Below, one piece after another: positions 38,301-46,860 of a DNA stretch of 64,000 bases. Source of the DNA: Ziziphus jujuba. Lineage: Eukaryota > Streptophyta > Magnoliopsida > Rosales > Rhamnaceae. Within the stretch, counting starts at the first letter, position 1; each line of letters opens with the position of its first letter. The DNA is taken from the NCBI RefSeq assembly GCF_031755915.1, contig NC_083387.1:4678501-4742500 (forward strand), given 5' to 3'. The position numbers and the translations under genes were made by a program. The notes under the pieces are model-generated. The model made no database searches. It was not told the DNA's origin and saw only the letters and a program-made list of their open reading frames with translations.

Positions 38301-38916
38301 TTAAGTCATATTCCTATGGACATACACACAAAACCCAAACAATTAACATAACAGATAATCAACTTCAGTGTCAACTAATTTTGCTGGTCTGAGACAAAAT
38401 ATTCCTAAAATGAAGTTTAAGCTAATGTCACCTATCCTATGGCTAAACATGCTCGAATCCATAAGAAACAACTTCTAATGCATCATATACATAGTTCCCT
38501 ACAGACGTTGATGAATAATATAGTTCGCAATCAATCCCAATCCTATAAATTCGTTCACAATCCAAAATTTTAACATAGAAAAATGCAACATTTTTACACG
38601 CCCAACCAAAAACTCAATCTAAAATCTATAGCTTTGGGTTTCAACCCACGATATTGGATATGTGAATTCACAAAAACATACCAATTAACAAGCAAATTAG
38701 GATTTCTTTTTTTTTTTTTTTTGTCTCTCTCTTTTTTTTTTCTTTTTTTTTTAATGTAAACAGCAAGTTAGAAATTAAAACTACAAAAAAGTAACCAAAT
38801 TTTCTGAAAAAAACGATAGCTTGGAGGAGATTGGAGATTAAATTTTTAAAAACAAATAAAGAAACAATGTGCTCACACATATTTTTGAGGAGACGCTTGG
38901 CGAAGAAATTAGCCAT
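35353..38916 (-). CDS. Lipase class 3 / diacylglycerol-lipase-like alpha/beta hydrolase
   Basis: Eight minus-strand coding exons: 38877-38916, 37946-38257, 37335-37534, 36793-37143, 36472-36672, 36315-36385, about 35858-36075 and 35353-35705. They sum to 1,746 nt, 581 residues plus stop, with compatible phases and GT-AG ends. The nucleophile elbow GHSLGG puts the catalytic Ser at about residue 311. DDIIPR (about 369-374) carries the likely Asp, and the SDH near the C-terminus (about 554-556) the likely His. The family hydrolyses acyl esters of glycerolipids; substrate and location here are not shown. Exon 1 is short and its GTGAGC donor is inferred. The donor of exon 7 could instead be near 35911. 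It resembles Arabidopsis At2g42450, which from memory also neighbours LBD genes. It appears intact. Confidence 0.88.
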
Positions 38917-39030
38917 TTTGTGCAGAATGAAAGAAAGAGGAAAAGGAGAGGAAGATTGTGTCGGAGGTTATTTATAGAGCAACTGTGTCACGAGGCGGTT
39001 GCTTTCTTGCTTCCCATTCATGAGTTGATG

Positions 39031-39036
39031 CACGTG
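39031..39036. promoter_or_regulatory. G-box CACGTG upstream of the lipase gene
   Basis: A perfect G-box about 115 bp upstream of the lipase start codon, inside its probable promoter or leader. It is palindromic, so it could also act toward the snoRNA side. Binding factors cannot be told from sequence. Confidence 0.4.
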
Positions 39037-39190
39037 GTGACTGGTGCAGCGTGCTGTATCATCGCATCTCTGTAAGCGAAGCAAAGCACTCGTTAAAACC
39101 GCATGCGATGGAAGCAAGCAGGTGAAGAAGGTGGGTCGGGTCGTCGACTTGGTTTTTGGCTATGGACTCACGACTCTACGTAAGATCAAT

Positions 39191-39213
39191 TTGGGCTAAT
39201 TAGATAAGCCCAA
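39191..39213. promoter_or_regulatory. Paired site II-like elements (TTGGGCT and AAGCCCAA)
   Basis: TTGGGCT at 39191-39197 and its inverted form AAGCCCAA at 39206-39213. TGGGCY site II elements, bound by TCP factors, are typical of ribosomal-protein and snoRNA gene promoters in plants, usually together with a telo-box, which follows at 39374-39382. The pair lies in the divergent space between the lipase and the snoRNA gene. Confidence 0.5.
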
Positions 39214-39373
39214 AAATGGACCGAGACTTTCCCTGACTTAGTTTATTAGGGCAATTTTGGAAATGTAAAAGAAATTTCAAGGGCATTGCTGATATTTTGA
39301 CCATTAGTATTGCAATATAAATAAGCGCTTCGGGGGCTTTCTTCTCTGTGTGTGTTTGTCTCTCTCTTCTCAC

Positions 39374-39382
39374 TTAGGGTTT
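39374..39382 (+). promoter_or_regulatory. Telo-box (TTAGGGTTT)
   Basis: A telo-box 180 bp downstream of the site II pair and about 215 bp before the snoRNA, next to a CT-rich stretch (39348-39370) of the kind found at plant transcription starts. This combination is known from promoters of translation-apparatus genes and snoRNA clusters. Confidence 0.5.
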
Positions 39383-39590
39383 TATTTTCATCAACAGTTG
39401 TGCCTCCGCCGTTAACGTAGTGCGCCGGCCTTCCTCTAATTCAGTTTGTAACCTACATCTCCTATTACCCCAGCCATCCTTCAAAATATGTAATAACATT
39501 GATTTGTTTGATATTTTATTTTTTATATTGTAGTATTTTATAAATTATAGTATGGCGATATATATATATATATATATATATGTTGGATGA

Positions 39591-39690
39591 AGTTGGAGAA
39601 CGAAATGATGAGTAATTTATTTCCCTATTGGTTTGAAAGCCGTAATGATGGCGAAAATCAGTATTAGCTCTAGCTGATCGTTCTCCAACT
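39591..39690 (+). ncRNA. Box C/D snoRNA, predicted guide for 18S rRNA 2'-O-methylation
   Basis: A perfect 13-bp terminal stem (39591-39603 with 39678-39690) brings together box C ATGATGA (39605-39611) and box D CTGA (39674-39677). A C'-like ATGATGG lies at 39645-39651 and a weak D'-like TTGA at 39633-39636. The 12 bases directly before box D (TATTAGCTCTAG) are the exact complement of the conserved 18S rRNA segment CTAGAGCTAATA. By the box D plus five rule, the target is the A in CTAGAGC, the base that corresponds to human 18S A166, the target of SNORD44. No long open frame surrounds it, so it is probably made from its own promoter or a noncoding host. Confidence 0.85.
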
Positions 39691-39980
39691 TTTGTGCATT
39701 TGTTTTTATCCATTTTTTAATTTCTATGATAAATATAGAATGCTTCTGAAAGATGCAATTTTTCTTGAAATCATAGCGTTGACTCAGGTTTTGACTTGTT
39801 TGACTACTGGTTTGATTCGCTTCTTGGTTTATGGATTAATTGTGTTTGGTTTTAAAAGGTTTTAATAATCTGTATTTTATTTTTCCTGTCGGATGTCAAG
39901 ATGAAAAGAATGCCTCTTCTACCTTGAAGCTATTTTTAAAAAAAAAAAAAATTTTTTGGTATTCTTCTGTATTCTATTTC

Positions 39981-40340
39981 CTATCTTTGTCAAGATTAGA
40001 ACCATTTTATATCTTTGTCAAGATTGAAACCATTAGCAGGTTTAATGGCTGACGGCTGACTACCATTAGCAGGTGTAATGGCTGACTAACTTCCTTCTGC
40101 TAAGCTATCACCATTTTGTTGGTGGTAGCGTAGCAGAATGAAGCTGATCAACTATCACACCTTTGCAACTCTACATACAGTTAATTTTCATGGGGAAACC
40201 AGATTTCCAGATTTCCAGGTTTCCAAATTAATGTATCGGATAACTTCTCTGACATCGAAACAGAGGAAATCAAATTTCCAAATTTTAATATATCGTATAA
40301 CTTCTCTAACCTCAGAACTGCGGAAAGAGATCAAACTAAA
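39981..40340. repeat. Cluster of small tandem duplications and a 19-bp-arm hairpin
   Basis: Three different imperfect tandem pairs follow one another. A pair of about 31-bp period lies around 39981-40035 (TATCTTTGTCAAGATT words). A 33-bp-period pair lies at 40029-40053 and 40062-40086 (CCATTAGCAGG words). A diverged pair of about 60-bp period lies around 40216-40340 (ATAACTTCTCT words). Between them, 40095-40138 folds into a hairpin with 19-bp arms, one mismatch and one G-U pair around a 6-base loop. No protein is supported. Confidence 0.6.
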
Positions 40341-41422
40341 ACAAGTAGAAAGTGAGTTTTAAATATTACCAAAAGTAGGAAAGTGAATTCTAAAAAGCAA
40401 GCAACTTATGCTTTTCACACGTCTTGTTCCCCTGTCTAACTTATAGATTAAAGGTTGTTGTATTCTATCAAATATTGTAGAATCATTGAGTTGAAAATGT
40501 TCACTTTTATTTTTAAGTGTCGACATGTGTTCATTTTCATGTTTTGTTCATGTTAATTTATTCTGTTAAATTTCAATTACAGACTTTGGAGTAGAAGAGA
40601 GTTAATATTATCATTTGACAGTACTTGGGAGTTCTGTAATTGAAACTTTTTATTTTGGATGAGAAATGAAAATTATACTTTCTATCAAATTCATCCGTCT
40701 TAAAATTGAAAGAGCTTTACTTCTCTGTTTTTATGCATACGCTAAACGCCATTGAAAACCCATTTGGTCATTGCTAATGAAGTTACCCACAAAGATAATT
40801 TAGGTAAGGTGTTAAAACATTTATAAAAAAAGACTTAAATATAACAATTAAACTTGAGTAAATTTATATATTCTCAATTAATTTTGGTCACGTCAAAATG
40901 GAAAAGAGGTGCTTTCAATTAAACAATAAAGTAGGAATTTCACTTAAAGAATTGGCAATCAGAAGCTCAACCATCAAATTCATTTTTGTTATAAAATATA
41001 TATATATATACATATATATAAATATTATATCCACTTTTTGCATTAAAAAAAAAGTATTTTCGCTTGCTCCTTTGCTTTGCTCCCCAGCACACGCAATCAA
41101 CCCAAATGAAGTTTGAATACTTTTCCTCTCCTGCCCCTCATTGTCCTCCTAGGTTTTAAACAGTTTATTAATGAATTTGAAATAAATGCAAGGGTGTTTC
41201 AGTAAGCTCATCCCGAAAACTATCCGTTTTATGCACCCGCGCTTTGAAAAGTGGGCCCACTGCCATAAAAGTTGTATCCTCTGGACCAAAACACCCTCCA
41301 AGTTAACTTGGTCCTTTTTTCTTGTTTTCAAAATCTCTCCCTCTTCCTTTTTGGTCTTCCAGAGGCCCTTTGAGTTCTCTTCCCTGTCTCCTGAATCTCC
41401 ATTTCTGTACGAGTTCAACCAA
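40341..41422. other. Noncoding region upstream of the lesion-inducing gene
   Basis: No gene is supported. TA-rich repeats lie at 40998-41020. The last 200 bases, CT-rich and free of long A runs, are probably promoter and 5' leader of the gene starting at 41423. I saw no clear TATA box. Confidence 0.55.
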
Positions 41423-42451
41423 ATGGCATTCGCTTCGTTTCTTGGCAGAGTTTTCTTTGCCTCTGTTTTCATTCTCTCTGCCTACCAAGAGTTAGTATTA
41501 TCTTCCTCTGGTTCTTTGTTCTTATTATTATTTTTATTTTTTTGATAAATTTCACTGTTTGTTTTAGTTTCATTTTAACTTTTTCAAAAATGTTATGTTA
41601 GTTCTATGGCGCTCGTGTTCATCTTCCTCGTCGAAATAATTATGGGTTTTTAGTAAATTGTGCAGTAGAGTTGGTTGGTGTTCTCGTTGTTTCTTTTTGG
41701 ATCTGGGCATATTTAGGTTCGAACTTGCTGATTATCCATGTTATGTTCACAATTAAGCTTTTTGCAGATCTGCATTTGTACTTGTTTCATTTTAGCAGTT
41801 GGGTTTGACCGATTTATGTGTTTGATTGGCCTCTATGTTGTATCTTTCAAAGGGACGTAACTTTTAACATTTTTTGAATTGCTTAGGTTTCTTGAGCAAC
41901 TCTATGAAAAGTATGAATCATTAGTCACTCCAAAGGTCTCCACTTTAAAGCAGTCTTAGGTTGCCAGTAACTTTTTTGTAAGAATTATGAATAGGTTATC
42001 GAGTAACTCTATAAGAACTATGAATCATTCGTCACTCCAAGAGTCTTTACTTGAAAGCAGTATCTTTGACAATAGTTCCTTCAAGTTTGCCCATATGAAG
42101 TTCAACTGGGTATTAAGTGCATGTTCACTCTTCACAGCAACTTGCTATATTTGCTCAAATATTGCGAAATGGATCTCAAAAAAAAATATGATTTTTTTTT
42201 TTTTTTTTGGGTTAAAAAAAACATTCTTTGTCACTCTGACCCTGCACTCTTCATCGATTATTAACCATAAGCCTATATTTCTTATTTGGCTTCCTTATAA
42301 TTTTTGGGCTTTTTGTTGAAATATTATAGGTTCAACGAGTATGGGATTGATGGGGGACCTGCAGCAAAGGCTCTCAGACCTAAATTTGATGTCTTTATAA
42401 ATCGTGTGCAGCCTCATGTTGGCATACAGGTGCCAGAACTTGAAGTGAGGA

Positions 42452-42494
<43 letters not shown>

Positions 42495-43282
42495 GCATTT
42501 AGACTTTTTAATTCAGTAAAATATTATGCCACATTCAGATTCATGGTGTATATAGTAATTTTTATCCTCCTATCTCTTTGTATTTCCAATGTAGTATGCT
42601 CAATTCTGACTCATTTTCAACAGTGCATATCCAATACTCTTGCTCATGTCATCAGCATACATAGAAACGATACCGAAATTACTCAAACAATGAATTTACA
42701 AATAATTACCTCATTTTCCAAAGCTATTTGAAAAAGATATTGATGTTTGAGAATTGCGTTTGGTGTATTTTTTTTAGTGACTTTAATTGATGTTATGTGC
42801 AGATTAAGCATTTAGTTCTTACTGCTATAGTTCTCAAGGGCATTGGAGGTGTTCTCTTCATATTTGGCAGCTCTCTTGGAGCCTATCTCCTGGTTCATTT
42901 CCAGGCCCTGCTTTGTGAATAAGATTTGTTGAATATTAATCCGGTGCTTGAGTTTTTTTTTTTTTTTTTTGGTTCATCTTTCTATGCAGCTTTTGCATCA
43001 GATCATTGCCACTCCTATTTTATACAATTTCTACGACTATGAGAGTGAAGACAAAGAATCTACTCAACTTTTCATCAAATTTACACAGGTTGTGAGTCAA
43101 CACATGTCCTTCTTTTCGTCAAAGAATAAAGTTGCCTTGCATATACATTGTAACTTATTGTTCATTTTGTTTGATTGCAGAATATGGCTTTTTTTGGGGC
43201 ATTGCTATTCTTCATAGGCATGAAGAACTCAACTCCTAGGAGACAGCATAAGAAGAAAGCTGACAAGAAAAAAGTTGTTTAG
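41423..43282 (+). CDS. HR-like lesion-inducing (HRLI) membrane protein
   Basis: Five coding exons: 41423-41490, 42330-42444, 42803-42892, 42990-43088 and 43181-43282. Together they make 474 nt, 157 residues plus stop, with clean GT-AG junctions and consistent phase. The order FLGRVFFASVFILSAYQEF, GGPAAKALRPKF, IKHLV, LKGIGG-LFIFGSS, LLHQIIATPILYNFYDY and FTQNMAFFGALLFFIGMKNS is that of the plant HR-like lesion-inducing family, small proteins with about four membrane segments. The biochemical role is unknown; members were named for cell-death lesions on overexpression. The last four residues are KKVV, fitting a KKXX-type ER-retrieval signal. It looks full length and intact. A CT repeat (42455-42491) begins 10 bp after the exon 2 donor. 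Confidence 0.93.
42455..42491. repeat. CT microsatellite in HRLI intron 2
   Basis: About 18 CT units directly after the exon 2 donor region, within the intron. Confidence 0.9.
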
Positions 43283-43510
43283 AAAGAAATAAACTCTGTT
43301 TTAAGGATTTACCTTGTTTGTTTATGAAACTGTGTATTAACGGATAGGAATTCTGCGTATTGTTTTAGGGCCTTACGTTTTCATTTTACTCTGAACTTCA
43401 TTAAGTTTATTTTTCCATTTTCGTACTAGGGTTATATTGTTTTTATTAGATCTTATTCCTTCAAAGCCATTTCTTATCGATAATATAAATCATAACAGGA
43501 CAATAAGACT

Positions 43511-43873
43511 TTGAAAAAAGAAGTTTCACAAATACGGTCATTAGTGAAACACACAGTAGAAGGAAAGCTGGAACAACTTAATAGACAAATTGCTAAGTGG
43601 GAAATTAGTGGAAAGCAGAGATTTGTGGGATTAATACGCATATTACATGGTTTCATTGCCATAAATACCGAGATGTTTATTGGAACTTTGCATCAAGGTT
43701 TGGAAGGAAACAAACAATTCCATAGGCATCACATCATGTCCCAGAAAGTAGTTTTTGACAGGGAGGCATCTCAAGATATTATTTTTCTGGCTCAATTCCG
43801 TGTTTTGTGGAGGAATACAAGATTACAAGTCCCTATGCCCACCAGAAAAAATATAACAAACAAAATTAAATAA
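43511..43873 (+). other. Unrecognised 120-codon open frame, status doubtful
   Basis: An ATG-to-stop frame of 120 residues, about 230 bp after the HRLI stop codon. It is longer than chance frames nearby and not low-complexity: a charged N-terminal part (KKEVSQIRSLVKHTVEGKL) could form a helix. The frame is open upstream to at least about 43498. I do not recognise the family. It may be a decayed exon or chance. No splice partner, TATA box or conserved motif was found to support expression. Confidence 0.2.
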
Positions 43874-44783
43874 TATAAAAGAATCATTTTCTTCGTGTGC
43901 ATATAATTGTTTTATGTATAACCACCAAATATCCTTATCGAAATTGTGAAAAATGGTCGAAAAAAATCTGATATGGGTTCGTTTAGACATTTAATCAATT
44001 CCAATAATGATTTTATATGTATCACTAGCTCCAAAATCTTTGCTGTCTCAATTTACTGATTGAACATCGTATGTTGGTTTTCTTTCATGATTGTACCATG
44101 CAGATTGAACAAGCTGAAATTGAATCCAGTTTGTAAGCAGTAACGTAACAAACATTTGAGCCTTAGAATTTTTTTGTGGTTGTCCACTGTCCACGAACAC
44201 ACACTAACTCGGCTTATAAATGTTTGATGGTGATGCTGAGATGCTTTTTCCCTTATCAATGTCTACCATCTTCAAGTCTTGTCCAAATGCATCAATATAA
44301 TATCTTTCAGATATGGACATTTCCCACCGATTGATAATTAAGCATGAGTTTATGCCAGCTTCAATGAGTTTTCATTAAATCATCAAATTTGTTTTTTTTA
44401 AAATAATTTCCGTGAGATGCAAATTAGGGTTTTCTTCGTTTTGGCACTTAGTGATTGATATACAAAAGCACAAAAACTTTCAGGCCAAGATTTGCTTTTT
44501 GCTATGTACGTCATGATCCCTATAAAGTCCATTGAAAAAGACATCCCTCTATTCGTATCTCTCACATTTAAGTTTGAGTGGTTACATATTAAAATTGCCA
44601 TAGCCAAGGAAATGCCAAGATTGAATCTCATTTTTCTTTTTTCTTTTCTCTTCAACTTGTTAATTTTCTTCAGCATTTTTTTTTTTTTTTAAAAAAAAGG
44701 GCATTCATCTGGGTCTGCTTTCATATTTTCAACATAACCATCTTTCTTTCTCTTTCCATCTCAGCAGCAAAATTTAACAAACC
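43874..44783. other. Noncoding region upstream of the dioxygenase gene
   Basis: No gene is supported. A T/A run at 44677-44698 precedes a CT-rich leader-like stretch (44715-44765). The start codon at 44784 sits in AACCATGG, a good plant initiation context. Confidence 0.55.
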
Positions 44784-46184
44784 ATGGAAGTCATCTCAGA
44801 GAATGAAAAGCTCATTCTTGAAGATGGTACTTCAGGGTATGACAGAGACAGAGAAGTGAAGCAATTTGATGAAACAAAAGCCGGTGTTAAAGGTCTTGTA
44901 GATTCTGGTATCACCAAAGTTCCAAGATTTCTCATCCATCCATCATCATCATCGCCACCAAAAACTAGTACCAGCAACATTCATTTCCGGGTTCCAATTA
45001 TTGATCTTGATGGCTATGAGCTAAGTTTCCGACGGATGGAAATAGTCAGAAAAGTTAGAGAAGCTTCGGAGACATGGGGTTTTTTCCAAATGGTGAATCA
45101 TGGAATTCCAAACGCAGTCATGGACACTGTGTTAGAAGCTTCTAGACAATTCCACGAGCAACCGAAGGAGATGAGGTCCGGTTGGTATTCCCGAGATTCA
45201 CAACGAAGAGTGAGGTATTACAGCAATGGAGATTTGCTGGTGTCGAAAACAGCAAATTGGAGAGACTCGATTGTATTTGATTTCCAAGATGGTCCACTTG
45301 ACCCTGAAACTTTTCCTTTGGTTTGCAAAAAAGCAGTTTTGGAATACATGGGATATATGATCAAGCTGCGAGATTTGCTATCTGAATTACTATCAGAAGC
45401 TCTGGGGCTAAGCAAAGACTACTTGGCAAGCTTAGAATGCATGAAAACTGAAACATTGGTGTGCCATTACTACCCGGTTTGCCCTGAACCACACCTCACA
45501 GTAGGGACTACAAAGCATTCAGACCCATCTTCTCTAACCATACTCCTCCAAGACAATGTTGGTGGTCTCCAAGTTCTTCATCAAAATCAATGGGTAGATG
45601 TTCCTCCATTGGACCAAGCTCTGGTTGCCAACATTGGTGACTTCATTCAAGTAAGCTACCTCTTTGCATCTATTTCTATTTATACATATAACTTTAATAA
45701 TTATCTTAGCCAAGAAATTTTTGTTACGAGCACCTCAAACCACCATTGTTGATATTCAATTTATATCACACCAACATTACTATGATGTGTTAAATAATAC
45801 TAGAAATATCTGTGTAACTCGACAAAAAATTTCTGCATAAAGGAATTTTGGTATATAGTTTACTTGCAAAAAGAACCATGCACATGCTGATTTATTATTA
45901 TTATTATTATTATTTATTTTATTTTGCAGCTGATAACGAATGACAAGTTCAAAAGTGTGGAGCATAGGGTACTGGCAGGAGGTGTAGGATCTAGGGTTTC
46001 AGCTGCTTGTTTCTTCTATCCAGGTGCTGAACATAGATATAGACCATACGGCCCAATCAAAGAGTTTTTGTCAGAAAAGAATCCACCAAAATACAGAGAA
46101 ACTCATATTACAGAATATCTTGCTTATTACAAGTCAAAGGGCCTTGATGGTAACTCGGCCCTTCCCCATTTTAAATGTAATTGA
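44784..46184 (+). CDS. 2-oxoglutarate/Fe(II) dioxygenase, ACC-oxidase-homologue type
   Basis: Two coding exons, 44784-45650 (289 codons) and 45930-46184 (84 codons plus stop), joined by a 279-bp GT-AG intron, encode 373 residues. The N-terminal DIOX_N domain (about 69-180, [11 protein letters not shown] and [12 protein letters not shown]) and the 2OG-FeII_Oxy domain are both present. Iron ligands His245 and Asp247 (TKHSDPSS) and His301 (VEHRVL), and the 2-oxoglutarate-binding Arg311-x-Ser313, are intact, so it should be active. Such cytosolic enzymes of the DOXC class hydroxylate or desaturate small molecules. Despite the name, the group is not known to make ethylene. Substrate unknown. The large first exon suggests one fewer intron than common relatives. 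Confidence 0.92.
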
Positions 46185-46860
46185 TGATTCAATAAACGAA
46201 TCCACGTTGTCAAGTATGATTGACTCCCCTCACATTCATATCTACCAACTTGTGATCCTCCCTTTCAATAAAAATAAGAAACAAATAAATAAATAAATAA
46301 AATCCATGTTTTTTTTTTTTTTTAAATCCAAATCAGATTTCTCTTTTTTTTTTTTTTTTTTTTGGTTGTCTTTTTGCATTCCTTAATTTAGATCAGATCG
46401 TAACCGTTAATCATATTATATGACCGTATGTCATTTTTGTTAAGTTGTAAGAATATCAAAACCAATATAAAATTATGATACAAGGCGTTTGATTCCACAG
46501 TAGTTTAATTTCCTTTGCAAACAATTTCGACCATTTTAATTCAAAGATGAAACTTCAAACGAAAGACAACCGAATTCACGTGGAAATCAATAGCAAAACC
46601 CATCAATAGCATCTCACACACTGTGAAGAAATAATAAAGCTCTTCACAGAAACAACAATTTTATACTCCACATTCTATAGGCTTCCCTCACTTCTTTCTT
46701 TTTAGGAGATTACAAATAAGAACAAATCCTAAATATGAAATACAGACACACTTGACTTGCACTAATATACAATTGGGAAAGGAAAAAAAAGAGAGAGAGA
46801 GAGAGAGAGAAGAAAAAGGACCTAGACGGTAGTCTCCTGAAGGAAAACCAGCTCTCATGG
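46185..46860. other. Noncoding region between convergent genes
   Basis: Holds the 3' UTR of the plus-strand dioxygenase (AATAAA-like words near 46267-46302) and that of the minus-strand bHLH gene, with T runs at 46310-46323 and 46345-46363 and a GA repeat at 46793-46810. No gene is supported; the S/L- and F-rich frames here come from the GA repeat. Confidence 0.6.

Noticed and set aside
39721..39800. Possible second C/D snoRNA after the first
   Set aside because: The C-box-like ATGATA is poor, no proper D box closes a stem, and no rRNA complementarity was recognised.
41711..41725. GGTTCGAAC as a tRNA B box
   Set aside because: No matching A box upstream, no acceptor stem and no T-run terminator at the right distance.
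42304..42731. Plus-strand frames in the HRLI interval starting inside introns
   Set aside because: They run exon 2 into the CT repeat or lie wholly in an intron; splice sites give the true gene.
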